Assembly (NCBI RefSeq): GCF_020740795.1 | Contig: NC_067286.1 | Coordinates: forward strand, 16,310,350 to 16,374,349 | DNA: 64,000 nucleotides | Direction: 5' to 3' | DNA from: Apus apus | Taxonomy: Eukaryota; Chordata; Aves; Apodiformes; Apodidae | Part shown: piece by piece, positions 11,001-23,990 of the stretch | How positions within the stretch are numbered: position 1 is the stretch's first letter | Layout of the letters: every line of letters starts with the position of its first letter | Translations under genes and position numbers: made by a program | Notes under the pieces: model-generated | What the model was told of the DNA's origin: nothing | The model's database searches: none | Seen by the model: the letters and a program-made list of their open reading frames with translations, nothing else

Positions 11001-14000
11001 ATCCAAGACGCTGGAGGAAAACTTGCTGGAGATATGATGTTGATGTCTTGCACCAAGACCATGTATGTGACCTATGGCTGGGGCACTGCAAGCAAACTGC
11101 CTGTTGACCCATGGGCTGCTCCAGGTGGTGATGCCAACCCTCACTGGCACTCCAGTGACCTGGAGTGATGACAAGTTGCATTGCTGCTGCTCTTGCTCTG
11201 GTCTTTGTTTAATGGTGGTATGTCTCCAAGGAGGATTTTGGTTGAGTTTCTGAACCTCCAGGCTCTTGAAACTGGGACCACCAGCCTGGCTCTCACACCC
11301 CACAGCACCCTCACCACTGGCTCAGCTGCCACCCTACAGCACCCCTCTCTGCAATATGCTCTGGGGAAACATTACCTGCCCACTGTTTTCCTCGGATGCA
11401 GCATATAGCTGTGGAGTGTTTTGGGTTGGATTGGCATGTGGTTTTGAATCAGAAATCTCCCTTTGAGCAGACCTAGGTTTAGTTCTGCAAATAACCTCCT
11501 GCTTCAAAGAGCCTGTGCTGTACAACAGAACTCTGGGCTCTCCTGGCTCTCCCTGGCACTGAAGGATGGCCAGAGCATAGATATATATCCTGAGTATAAA
11601 TATTAGTGTTTGAAACAAAGCTGGGACATCTCCCCACCCAGCATTACCGCTGGGCTGGTGCTCAAATCCTCACTCCCCCCTGCTCACAAGGCTTTTCATG
11701 GCATCACGGTCCTTCTTGTCGGCCGTAACACAGCTTTAATCAAACAGCCTACTTTTGGGGATAGCCTTCGTCCCGGCCACTGTCTTCCCGGCGCGAATGA
11801 GGCCCCAACAAGGGGTCATTAAATGATGTCGTAGCCAGCAGAGGGAGCGCTCAGAGCTTCAGCTTCTCACCCGAACGGCTTGGGAAGCTCCGGGAAAAGG
11901 TTTTAAACCCTGGCCAGTAAACCCTGGCCGGAGCGATAGGGCGCTGAAACAAAGGTTCGCCCTGGCTCGGCCACCACCTGGTGATGCTCAGCTGTGACAA
12001 GAGGGGGGGAACGGGTCTGCCAAGAGCTCCTCTGGAGACCCTGGGTACTGGTTGATCCAGTGATGAGGATCCCCAGGGAGAGACCCATTCAGGACTCTTA
12101 AGACTCGGATCATTTTGCAGTGATCAAGGCATCAAGTGAAATTCCTCCGTTAATTCAGTTCTAGGTGTGGGCTCCTACAATTACTTACAAACTCAAGTAA
12201 TTTCTGCAACTCGATTACTAAGGCATCATCCCAATTTGTACCTCCATCCCAGTACCAGCTTAGTCCTTGTGCCTCACATCAGTGCTGGAGCTGGGAGGGA
12301 TTTGGTGGGCTGGGAGCTGCGGAAAGCTCAGGCATTTTAGGCAGACTTCATCTGAATTTAGGCCAAACAGAGTAACCCACAGCAAATTTGTATTACTTTA
12401 GTGAATTAAATATTCAAAAGCTGACAGTTCTATAACAGCCTCGTATCTTAGGGAAAGGGTCTAAATTATTCTCCATGAAATAAATGCCTCAGTGGTGTGG
12501 GGACTTCTCCACTCACATACAATCATAGAAATATAATTAGTTACCCAAATGCACATTGGCAAAGACTCCTGCCCATTCCCCTCCTAACTATGTGGATCCC
12601 CCAGGTTTTAAAGGATGGCTCTTCAAGCATCAATGGGCAATTTTGCAACATGGGTCTAGGCAGATCGGTAACTAGAGAGAGTAGTGTAACTACGTCAGGT
12701 GTCTCTGGGATTGAGTCAGGACATGCCCATGGGGGGATCCTGATGTGGATGAGATAAATGTCATTAAATCACTTGCAGAGTGAGGTTATGTAGGGAAAGC
12801 TGAGTGCTGAGTGTTAGGAAGATGTTGTGTATGGTGAGCACAACCACAGGCTGATTAACGCCCCTTGAGAGCCTGATAAAAGACAATGGGCCACATTTTC
12901 ACTGCTAAATACATCAGGGATGAAAGGGAGCTGAGGGAAGAGCAGAAAAGAGCAGCAGGAATGACCTGACCTTCCTGAAACTTGCCTTTCTACTGGAGAG
13001 TAAGGAAACTTGCTGTACTTGTTCAAAAAAAGTTTAAGAGACACTTGGTCGCAACCAAGATGGTGAATGTGAGAAGAGGCCTCATGGTGAACAGCAGCTT
13101 TATGAGATTTAATGCCTGGAAGGTGAAGTCAAGTCCATCTGAACTGGAATGGAGTTCCATGGGCAAGAGGCATCTACTCAGTGGGACAGTTCAGCTGTTG
13201 ACACAAAAGTTTTGCATAATTTCAATCAATGGAAGAGAAATCTTGTTCAATGGGACCTGGTTGCTCACCCCACCGTCAGGTGCTTGATCTGGGAACAGCT
13301 GGGTACAATCCTCTGGCCATAGTATGTAGAAAATCCCCCTTTCTCCACTCAAAACCTGTGTTTGAAGATTCCTGTGTGCCTGATGCTCTCGCTACTGCCT
13401 CAGACCCATTGCTTCTCTTTCTGCTTTGTCCCCTGAGAAGAAGGTGCCTATTTACACCCTACAAAGAGGGGGAGAGGGAGCCAGAGTGGAGTGATGCTGT
13501 TTCTGTGAGGGGCTCTTCTGTAGTGCAAAGCAACACATGGATGAGGTCAGAGCTGTGTGCAGTGAAGATATCTGCTGGAAAACAACCCCATTTTGCAGCT
13601 TGTACCCCCTACAGCCAAGACATGTCAGTGAACCCTGCCACCTTCCCAGACTGCCTGCTGATGTTACTGCTCCCTTCCCAAAGTCAGGATCAAACAAGGA
13701 GAAGAAACCCCCAGGAAGGAAAAGAGAGGACCTTGTTTTCTCCTCCCTGCATGTGGTCTTCAATTAATCTTCCTTCTGTCAGGAGAAATCTCATGCAGCT
13801 CTGCAGCAGGATTCATACTCTGCCACATGTTATATGCTGTTAGGTGGTCCCAGTTTTTAGGTGGCAATGCCTTGACTTGAGACAGTCTGGTATTTCCAGT
13901 TTATAGCTACTCAAATTCAAATCTGAGAGGACAGCCAGCACTTGCTTGTGATGTGAGTGATTCCTTCAAATCCTGAGCCTGTCTCGCTTACAGCAAACCA

Positions 14001-16394
14001 GGACTGATGGGCCTTCAGAAGGGTGAGGTGGCAAAAGCTGCGATGGGTTCAGTGAAGGAACAGGGGGAAAAAAGTCAGTGCAAAATACCTCAAGCAGTGA
14101 TTTGTTTGGACTTTTGTGATGGTTAGCTCCAAACCAGCAAACACAAACAAGCTGTCACTAAATCCATTTCAGACATGAGCAGCCCTCTAAAATTTCCATC
14201 AGTCTTAGTCTGTAATACCTCCACACATGCTAATACAAATTCTCTTTTTGACAACATATGATGCCTGATGCAGAAGCAAAAGAAGACTTCATCTCCTGGG
14301 CCAATGGGAGCTCTGGAGTGATGCCTTTCCCTTTGTCTATCACTCCATGCCTCTGTACAAAAACTCACACTGTGAATTATTTTATCTGAGTATTTCTGAT
14401 TGCCAAAGCACACATCCTCCTGACAGCCCTGCTTGGGCACTCACTGGGGCATGGCAAGGTTCAGTGCACGGTGAGGGTCCTGCAGAAAATATCTTGCAGC
14501 AGCAAAAGTACCAGGGCTGAAGTCCTCTGGGAACCACTGTTGAAACCCTCCAAGAGGAGGAAACTGTTTCCTCTGCCCCAGCCTTTGGTGGTAGCCTCGT
14601 GCAAGTCGTGCAGCCCTCTTGCAAGCTGGTACCATTCCCTGCCTCTTGCCTCCCTTTGAACTACCCATCAGCCAGGGCAGACACTCCAAAACAATTCTGG
14701 AAGCTTAAGGGCTGGTTTTCTGTTTTATTGTGGGGATCTGGGGCTGTTTTCACTTCCAAGACCAGAATCTGGCTCCAGCCACTTCTATCCTGGCAGAATC
14801 ATGACCAGAAAAGCATGCTTAACTTAAAAGTCAAGTGCCAACATCCCAAGCTGGTTGTTTAGACTAAACGAAAGGTTTTCAGAAAAAAGAATATCAGTAT
14901 GACTTAAATTCCACCCCCTCCCCCAGGAGATTGCTCCTTATCTGGTTGACTCCAGAAGGTGGGAGCAAAGGCTTCTTAGTGAATCATCTTTTACTTTGTA
15001 TACCCCAGCAGCGCTATTACTGCTTCCATGTGGGTCCCAGGGAATGGCAAGGGTGGTGGTGGGTGGGAATAAGTGGCCATGAAACAGCCATCAGCCACCA
15101 GAGGGTTATTGTGCCCTGATTGCATTGATGCGTGTGGGGGGATTTGTGATCCATCCCCATAAATATTGTCCTCTCCAAGACAGTTCTGCTTTGGAGCAGG
15201 ACCTGCTGCCCTGCACCAATGGGGTCTCAACAAGGGATTGGGATGGGAGCTCTTAAAACACCCTCATAACTAGGGCAAATATGAGATCATGCTCATGTAA
15301 GTTAATTAGGGAGCAAGGGTGGTACTCAGCATGCCCAAGTGAGCCTGAAGCCCCTGGGCTGAGTCACTAGAATCAGCAAGGTTCACCCAGAAAGTGATAC
15401 CAAAGTGGCTGTAAGAAACAGCAGTTGCGGGCACTCATCTCCTCAGATGATGGGAGCCCTGGAGTGGGACTCAGCAGGTCTGGCTTGAAATAATTCTCCA
15501 GGAAAGCAACTTTCCTCTAAAAGTCCCTTTTAGGGGATGCCTGCTATTCATTGCTAGATTTCTCTCTCTCCTTATGTCAAACATGGAGACAAAGGAATTA
15601 ATTATATCTCTGAAAAATGCATTTTTCTTTTTTTTTTTTATGTGTGTTGGTTTTTTTTTCCCCTTTGGATTAGGTTAGTGGAGAAGAGGTTGTTCCAGTC
15701 TGGCACCTCCTGTGGTTACTGTGCTTGTTTTGACTAAAAAACACCTGTGTGATCTGTGCATATTTGAAATGGTTGCCTTTAATGCAAAAAAAAAAAAAAA
15801 AAAAAAAATCTAAACAAAAATCTAGGCAACTTACTTCCAGGCAAAAAAACCCCAACCTTCTGCATGAAGATCTACCTGGTGGACTGAAATGGCTCAGTAA
15901 GAAACCCACCTGGAAGAATAAGGGGATGAGTGGCAGGCAGATTTGGACCAAGGATGCGATTTCCAGTGCTTTAACTACGCTTGCTAATCATTAAACATTT
16001 CTTCTTTCTTCAGTCTCACCTATGAAACTCCAGCAAATATAACTGCTAGACTTGACTGTGTTCAAACCATGTTTGTCTCAGATGCATCGAATCAGCTCAG
16101 AAACCAAGCTGTAGTCTGGGATCACATGAAGCCAAGGTATTATTTTCTTCTTTAAATGTCCAGAATTTCTTGGATTGATTATCTGCTGTGTTTAATGTTC
16201 AGGTATTGGTATAGCTGCAGAGGCTCACCGCAGCTACCTCACCTAACTAGAGATACCCAAAATTGAAGAGAATTTATTTCCACAAATTTCAGTGTTGTGT
16301 CATTAACCATTTGTTTATGCAGGTGTTTTAAATACCCTTTAGCTACTGTGGCATGAGCAGCACATCCTTGTACTCAGCTCAGATAAAGGCAGAG
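11001..16394. other. INS-IGF2 intergenic DNA, second part
   Basis: No gene recognised. A CTCF-like motif is listed separately. The 204-codon open frame at 13229-13843 (+) has no recognisable domain, and I treat it as chance or old repeat. An A tract at 15786-15809 and T-rich tracts around 15630-15660 are simple sequence. Confidence 0.55.
11834..11850 (+). promoter_or_regulatory. CTCF-like motif between INS and IGF2
   Basis: The sequence GCCAGCAGAGGGAGCGC matches the core CTCF consensus (CCASYAGRKGGCRS-like) almost base for base, with one A in the G run. It lies in a locally GC-rich, CpG-containing patch (about 11690-11960) that stands out from its AT-richer surroundings and begins just past the CR1 copy. 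CTCF sites set chromatin boundaries. One here could separate insulin from IGF2 regulation. Motif only; occupancy is not shown by sequence. Confidence 0.45.
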
Positions 16395-16498
16395 GGACCA
16401 CTGCAGGGTGAGACAGGGCCATGCATTGCACACAAGCAATGACATAGGACCACTGCAGGGTGAGACAGGGCCATGCATTGCACACAAGCAATGACATA
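16395..16498 (+). repeat. Perfect 52-bp tandem duplication
   Basis: The 52-bp unit beginning GGACCACTGCAGGGTGAGAC and ending CAATGACATA occurs at 16395-16446 and again at 16447-16498 with no mismatch. It is flanked by single-copy DNA. Complete identity implies a recent duplication, or an assembly artefact. Confidence 0.95.
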
Positions 16499-18009
16499 GG
16501 GATGAAAGAGCCACCTTCAGCTTGTATGGGTCACAGCATTATGGAAATGATCGTAGGGGCTACATCCCACAAGCTTCACTGGGAGCAAACTCACCAAGGT
16601 TAGAAGTCCAGCACCATGGGAGGTGGCTGATGATATGTATATCCATGTATGGATTATGCAGGGAAAGGTTTGTGGGGGGTCTCCTGCGGCCGTTGTGATA
16701 TCTTACATTGCAGTTTTCTTTAAACTGTGGGGAAGTTAGATTAGGTGAGGAATTCCACAATTTCTTAGCTTTTCAAATAACATGTCTGTGATATCACCCA
16801 GTCTGACTTGCGCTCCCACCTGCCTTGAGAATTCGGTTAACCCTTTGTCTGTTGACTTCAGGGTTTGCACCACAGCTTCCTGAAGGGCCTTTTTGGAGCC
16901 TGTTATCTTTGGCTGATGAAGAGATGGGGACTCAAGTGGCATGCCCAAAGTGGTGCCAGAAACAGGGGGTAGCATCTGAGCCACCTGCCATTTGGCTCTA
17001 CGTACTTAGCCAAACACTTCCCCCTCAGCACAAAAATACATGTGTGCACACACACGCACGCCTGCACGTGCTATGCAAGTATTCCACCTGCTGTTTTGAA
17101 AAGCTACATGAGGGTTTTTTTTGGGGGGGTTACCTTCCTAGTAATTAGTAATCAGTCCTAAGGGTCCTACCCTGTGAGGCAGCCTGCTCCAGGAGTGCTG
17201 GGATCTCTACAATACCCTTGCTTCTCCCACCAGACCCTTTCTGGAGCTCAATTGGCACCATAAAAAAGCTTCCCCCCAAATCACACAGGTTTGCATTATA
17301 CCTATTTGCCTGGTGGCACTCCTTGAAGATGCCAACCTCATCCTGAAGGTTAAATGGCCCCTAAGGCTAACAGGAGACAGTAGAGATGAGGCTTTTGAGG
17401 GTGTGTGATCCCACATGGAACCATGTGCAGGAAGCCCAAAGCCATCCTTGGACACTTTCCCATCCGTCCACCTGCTGTGCCCATGTGAGAGACCCTGGGA
17501 GCCTCCCTCCAGGACAAGCTGGTGATATCTCCAAGCCAACCCTAGCTGGGTGACTTAGGGCACAATCCCCACCTTGGCTCCTCTGCTCTGCCAGCACCAC
17601 ACCATACTATCACCTTGCTGGCTAGATTTTTCAGCAGCAGAGTATAAACATTTCTAGTGAAGTGCACTTAGTGCAAGTTGCTTTGCCAGGTGCTGTTGTC
17701 ATCCCTCCTTCATTATGATTATGAGAGAATGTTTTAAGTGAGAAAACAAATTGCCCACCTCTCTGTGGGTGTCCATCACCCATGGCAAGGGCATTGTGAT
17801 CTGAAGGGTTTGCTGGCAGCACAGGTGGGCACAGGGTGTTCCTGTATCACCTGCTTCAAGAATGGGAATGAGGGGAGGGTGCAAGCGGTGAGGACCTTAT
17901 TGCAAACTCCCATACACCCACTGCCAGCCATAGGTATTGAAAGTCACAGCCCCTAAGGAATAAGGCAATGGGGAACAGATTATTCCTGCCCTGTGGTGAG
18001 GGATAGGGA

Positions 18010-18085
18010 TACAAACCAGTGGGAAAGTAAGTGACTTGCCCAAGGTGACAAGCAGATGCAGTGGCAGAGGAAGGCTGCACTCAGG
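18010..18085 (-). mobile_element. Ancient MIR/CORE-SINE-like fragment
   Basis: AAGTGACTTGCCCAAGGTGA followed by GCAGTGGCAGAGG is the reverse of the MIR-type core (GACCTTGGGCAAGTCA...), the most conserved part of these old amniote SINEs. Only the core is readable. Confidence 0.55.
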
Positions 18086-18410
18086 GTGCAAGGGCGCTGT
18101 GTGAGCCTCACACTGCCCCTTCTCCCTATGCCCACAGTGCTTGCTTATAGGACCCTAGCCCCACATCCCCATTTGGGATCTTCAGGGCTCAACCCAGACC
18201 CAAGTGGTTGGGCCCAGCAGCCTATTCATCCTGCCCCTCCATCCTGAGTAAGTAATGGAGTGGACCCCACCAGGGCTGGCAATTGCAGGTGGAGATGGGG
18301 GTCCCTGATAAAAGATGGAGTCTTGGCCTGACTGAGATGCTGCAACCCAACCCTTTGCCAAAAGACAATAAAAGCTGCAAAGAAAGACCTGTACTGAAGC
18401 ACAGCAGCAA

Positions 18411-18726
18411 TGGAAAAAGGAAAAAGAGAAGGAGAAGGAGAAGGGAAAGGAAAAGGAAAAGGAAAAGGAAAAAAGGAAAAGGAAGATAAAAAAGAAAAAG
18501 AGAAAGAGGAAAAGAGAAAGAAAAAAAGAAAAAGAAAAAGAAAAAGAAAAAGAAAAAGAAAAAGAAAAAGAAAAAGAAAAAGAAAAAGAAAAAGAAAAAG
18601 AAAAAGAAAAAGAAAAAGAAAAAGAAAAAGAAAAAGAAAAAGAAAAAGAAAAAGAAAAAGAAAAAGAAAAAAAAAGAAAAAGAAAAAGAAAAAGAAAAAG
18701 AAAAAGAAGAAAGCAGAGGAAGAAAT
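18411..18726 (+). repeat. Homopurine microsatellite, mainly (GAAAAA)n
   Basis: About 315 bases that are nearly pure purine on the + strand. The first part is irregular (GGAAAAG and GGAGAA units to about 18530). Then a regular hexamer GAAAAA runs to about 18707 with one slip near 18667-18675. Only one or two pyrimidines interrupt it. It appears as long Lys/Arg or Phe/Leu frames, which are not genes. Confidence 0.97.
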
Positions 18727-21700
18727 GCTTGAAAGATACATAGCTGGCATTCCTGAACCCCTCAGAGGTATTTGGGCTTAGCCAACAGGCTCAGGGTTTT
18801 TTTTTTTTCAAAGCCATTAATTACACAACAGAGACATATCTGCACCACTCCACCTCTCCATGGTAAATAAGGGTCCCCCTCTACACTCCGTGCCATCATC
18901 TCTCTTGGGCACTTGGAAAAATAACTCATCACAGGATGACATTTCCAGCTGGCTCTTGTGTCTGATTTTCTGTGGAGTATTGAACGGGCACTCAAAGCAT
19001 GTGCCTTCAAAGGGCACATCTGAAATACGTGAGCTGCATCGGTAGCAGCTGCCGAAGGACATGGCAGAGGGTTGGAAATACCACCCTGCTCACCTGGGCA
19101 GTTCTGCTGAGCAAGCTGACTGCTTGACAAGGCCAAGGGGAAGCTCTCCAAGAGCTGCACCAAGGAAAAATCAGTGCAAGGACTGCATCCACTTCCAGCA
19201 TGGCCCATCACAGACATTGCCACCAGCCATGGCTGCTCTGTTGAAGGTGCTGGAGAGGACCTCAGCAACAACTGCTGTGTCTCTTGTTTTAAAGGAATTT
19301 AGTAAGAATTTTAAAATAATTTAGTAAGAGCTCACCTGCTTTTGCTCATGGATCCTGCAACATGCAGCCAGAGTGATCAGTTCATATTGATGCTCTTTGG
19401 AACAGGATAAGACATTTTTAAGAGTGAACCCTTAGTTTTCCACATGAGGACAGAGCAAAGCAGTTTGGGTGAGGGTGCTGTCCTGGGGAGTGAGAGACAG
19501 AAACCCTTAGAGGGCACAGCATGCTCTTGCTCAGGGGTGGGTGGCATCCCTGCAGCCCACCTTCCCACTGTTCAGATCCTCCCCAGGGAACACGAGTATG
19601 CCGACTACAAGTGCTGCCTTCCCAGAATATCCTTGCCAGGCTGTCCCTGCAGGGACATAGCTATGGGGTGCAGTCTTCACCCCAAAGAGCTTCTAGTCCA
19701 AAGGGGTTTTGACTCAGAGCTTGCTCTGTAGAAACATCCATATTTGCACAATATTCTAAAGGGTCAACTTTGTTCCCTGGTGCTTGGAAGAACTAGTTGT
19801 ACCTCCTGGAGTTTTTTTTTGGTCCTTAAATGAGTTTGGACCTCTTCTTCCCCATGACATTCCAGTGAGTATTTTCATGAAAATGCTTTAAAAAAATAAA
19901 TAAGGAAAACAGGAAATTGTGATGTGCTTAGCTGTTAATATAGGCACAGACCCATCTTCCTTCTCTGCTACTGTATTTGTTGCACATTTTTGACACAAAT
20001 AATCAGACAAAACTTGGAGCCTTCCAAGCTTCCTCTGCAATGAAAAGAAGCTGGGGAAGATGACAGGCATTTCTTCTTATCTACCCTATTCCATCGTTCT
20101 TGGAAGTCCTTTTTGGGAAACTGTTAGCTGAGCCAGAGTCCACTGTGGCAACAAGGGATGACCAAGAGATGTTAGTTGTTGCACAGATGGTGGGGTGAAA
20201 GGAGTCACTTCTCTCCCTTCCTGGGATCACCTGACCTTGGCACCCTTTGGTCTCCTTCTTTTGGGCAATGCTGCAGATGGCATCCCAACAAGCAAACCCA
20301 CTGAATTTCACTTGCTGAACCTCCTTTGTGCTTTTTCAATTCCTACCTGGCACTCAGTCACCGTGACACCTCCCTGCTCTAAGTCCTCCTTTGCACAGCC
20401 TCTTGAGCCAAGCGAGGCTTCTCAGGCTGAAGCTTTTCTCTGATTGCTGGGGATGTTGAATTTTAAAAGATGCTACAGGAATACCAAGTCTGTTCAGCCC
20501 ACAAAAAATGCAGTTTGTCCTCCATATAAACGGGTGAAAACACTTGTGTCTCTTACCACTGTCACAAATTCCTCCGGCACAGTGCAATAACTTACATTGG
20601 AGTAACTCCATTTTTGCTATGCTCAGCACCCTCCAGGTCCTCAGGATGCATCTGCCAACATCCCTCCTGAACACCTAAGTCAAATGAGTGCTCCGAGGCA
20701 TGAGTAGACCTGGACCCAAGTTGCTACAAGAGCCTCTCTTTCACTCTGAACATGCCAAAAAAAAAAGTCTCTGCTGATATCTAAGGGCATCCTGCTTTCC
20801 CCCTCCCATATATAACAACTCTGCAGCAGAAACTCTCTGGGCTGGGAGCATGGCCCCGAAATATTGTCCCCATCTAGGGCCGCCAGGAGCCCTGAGCAGT
20901 TGACCAAGGGCCCCAGGTGAATTATCTCTCCCACTGATAATTCTTTGACTTCAATTTCACACAGGGACCTTCCATATATCACATCCTCTTTAGCCAATGA
21001 ATCACTTCTGTTCCAACAGTTTAGCATGCCCCAGGATCAATATATTTTAGCAGCATGCAAGGACACGGTGTTATTGTCAGGTTCCTGGGTTGTACAAAAC
21101 AAAAGGTATCACTTTCTTAAAGCCACTGAAAAATGCTCTGGGACAAGTACAATTATTCTTCTGCCATAGGCTAATCACTCTTCATTCTCTCTAGAGATGA
21201 CTTTTTCTCTTAGTTTTCAATGACATCAGACCCAATCCCATGGCCCACCCTCACCCTCCTTTCGTCTTTTCTTTGACACCTCAGCCTGCTTTGCCCAGGT
21301 ATGTTGGACATGTCAGTAAAGCAGTCCGACTTCTCCTGGTTGTCCTCACTCTTGAACATGAGAATCTAAGGTGCTTCACAAACTGTGGTACCTTCGCAAT
21401 GCTGTAGGCAGAGCAGCTGCATCGGACACCTCAAATCCACGTTCTGCCCACCTTTTTAGTTGTGGTATATTTGTGAAATAAGCCAAACAAGCTTTGCAGG
21501 GTGTCTTGGGTGGGCTGGGATCGGGTGACCTCTCCCCTCTTTAGATTATGGGTGGAGAGGAAGGGAACAGTCATGTAAATGTCCTCTTCCCTGAAGGTAT
21601 CTGCTCGGCTCAGCTTACCAGCAGCATCGCTAACATCCACCCTGGCCCACGACCACTGTATTTGTGCAGCTATTTACATTCCTCTGTCTTTGCTGAAGCT

Positions 21701-23990
21701 CACATCCCTGCCTGCAAGGTCCAGGCTCGCCTAAGCTTTCCTGTTCTTCCCCCATTCTCTAGAAAGCTTTCTGGTCCATTGCCACATGCTGGTGGCCACC
21801 CACGAGCTGCTTTGATCAGCTCAGATGGGCAGCGCCATCAAGGGGCTTTGCAGCCTGCCCAGGTGCTTCCACAGATGCTGCAGCAACAGAAGTTTTCTCT
21901 CCTGGCTATCCCGTTTGTTTCAGGGCATCGCTTTTATTCCAGTTCACACTTCGGATTAATTTAGTTTCAGCTTGCTTTGGCTGACTTTGCTGTGCAAACA
22001 GTGTCCTTACTCCTTGTGAATTTAGCGGGAACCCATGGCTGCAATTTCTCTCTTGAACTGCGCCGATGATCACAGAGGCCAGACAAATTCAAGACATGGT
22101 GGGCTATTTTTATTGCATTTCCAGCGGTTTCAGGTGATACTTTGCTGCAGCACCACCCACTTGCAAACCAAATATGTTTCCTGGGATGCTGTGCTTTGTG
22201 CAAGCCTCTTGGCAATTAGCGGTCCTCCTCCCGCTCTCCTTCACAGGCCCTCCTTGCAGGCAATGCCAGGGGCTGGAGTTTGGGGTGGAGACAGCTATTG
22301 TTCCAGCTATCTGCAGTTTAATGTTTCTTATGACTGTATTAAATGAAGGGCGGAGGTCACACATCCCTAGTTTAAATTAGGTTTAGGCTGACCTTTAACA
22401 ATATTACACTCGTCGATCCTCTCATAACTCACCGAATAAACTCCCAGAGGGTTTTACCACCTCCCTCTTCCTACTGTAAGGATACCCGAGGCTTAATGTG
22501 CTTCTCTCCAACTTCGCTTTGATTTCTAATCCTAACCCCTTTTCCTCCTTCCACCCCCCGCCCCCCAATACAGATATATTCACTCCTTTAAAGGTGGGGT
22601 AAAGAACTTGTTCCTTTTCTCTTCTGGGTGACAGCTCTTTCTTTTGTGTCTCTTTCTTCCTTTCCCCACCCCCGTCCTCTTTCTTGACACAATGCACTAT
22701 TTATTTGCACTGAAGGATAACTAAGAAGCAATTAAAAGATCAAAAGGCACAAACACAAGTAGATCCAGTGGCAACTTGTGGGGTTTATTCTGCCGCTGAA
22801 GCTTCACCAAACTGTTGCCTTGTTTTTCCCCCAGCCGCACAGACACCTCTCTTACTGGGTTGCCTCTTCCTCCGAGCAGACTTTTTTATGATCGCTATTT
22901 TTCACCCCCATTGTTTGCTATTGAAGTTGTTTACTGGAAAATCACTTGTTTTTCTCAGGGAGATTAACCCTCCAAGCTTTCTTTTGTCTACTCTCAGGAG
23001 GTCCTTGTGGTGAGCTGGGGGAAGGGAGCTGGGCTCCTTCAGCTATTAACAGTATCTTACAGCCCTGCTTATCCCCCTGCCAAGGTTGGGTCCTTTCCTT
23101 TGATGGGGTTTTGCTTTTGCAGTGAGGAAGGGTGGTTGCTCTTTGTTAAGACCAGCTCTGCCGAGTGGTTTGCAAGGATTCACGACTGGAATTTACTGAG
23201 TCCCGGTCATCTAGGAGAAACTCCTAAAGCCAAAGGTAAGCATCAATGGAGATGCCTCTTGGGGAGAGGTTTGGAGCCCTGAAACATATTGGCAGACGCT
23301 CAGTCTCTTTGGTGGCCAGGCCACTTCTTTACATGCTTAAACGTCGTTGTAGGAGCTGAGATTTGACGAGTGTGTTTGACTCTGGTGTGCACAGAATGGC
23401 TTTCTCACCAGCAACTCTTTTCCCAGCGGTGCCAATGTTTGGTTGAAGTCCACAGCCCTGACACTAGTTCTGCTGGATGGAATACGCAGCAACAGCCCAG
23501 ATGAGTACAGCCCAGAGGACAACCCAGAGAACAGAAACGATGTTGGGGGGGAAAGGACACCCAAAGCCTAGTGAGAAAGCATCAGTTCTGCTCACATTGT
23601 CTTGAGTGTGTTGAGAGAAATTCTGACTGCTCAGAGAGGCACCAAGCCCTCCCTCCTTGAGAGAAAAAATGCAAACTTGGGAAAAAAAAAAAAAGAAAAA
23701 AAGAAAAAAAGAGAGAAAAAAAGTTTTCTTAATTGCTTGTTGGGGGTGTCGGGGAGAGGGCTGCTGCATCCATGCCCTTTCATGCCACTACCTATGTAAG
23801 TGTCACCTGAGACGGACCAACTTGCTGCCTGATTTCGAGCAGCTCTGCTCCTCTCCACTCCGAGGAGGGTGCATGCCCGAGGCTCAACCTGGGCTGCATG
23901 TCCCTGCGAAGGGGCACCCACCAGGCAGGGGTTAGGGTACAGGCACCTGAGGGCTGGGCAGGGCTGCCTTTGCTGTTGGAGGAAACCGAG
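18727..23990. other. INS-IGF2 intergenic DNA upstream of the IGF2 CpG island
   Basis: No gene recognised. Three stretches (about 20880-21180, 21950-22460 and 22690-23010) are AT-rich and free of recognisable repeats, with short homeobox- and TCF-like words (TTAATTTAG, AGATCAAAAGG). They look like possible conserved non-coding elements, but this cannot be shown without an alignment. A purine-rich tract (A runs with G) lies at about 23681-23724. Confidence 0.45.

Noticed and set aside
13229..13843. 204-codon + strand frame
   Set aside because: No recognisable domain and low-complexity composition; no promoter or poly(A) context.
15094..15110. CCACCAGAGGGTTATT as a CTCF site
   Set aside because: It matches only the first half of the consensus and lacks the GC-rich end.
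18283..18781. Long Lys/Arg-rich (+) and Phe/Leu-rich (-) open frames
   Set aside because: They are translations of the (GAAAAA)n microsatellite, not genes.
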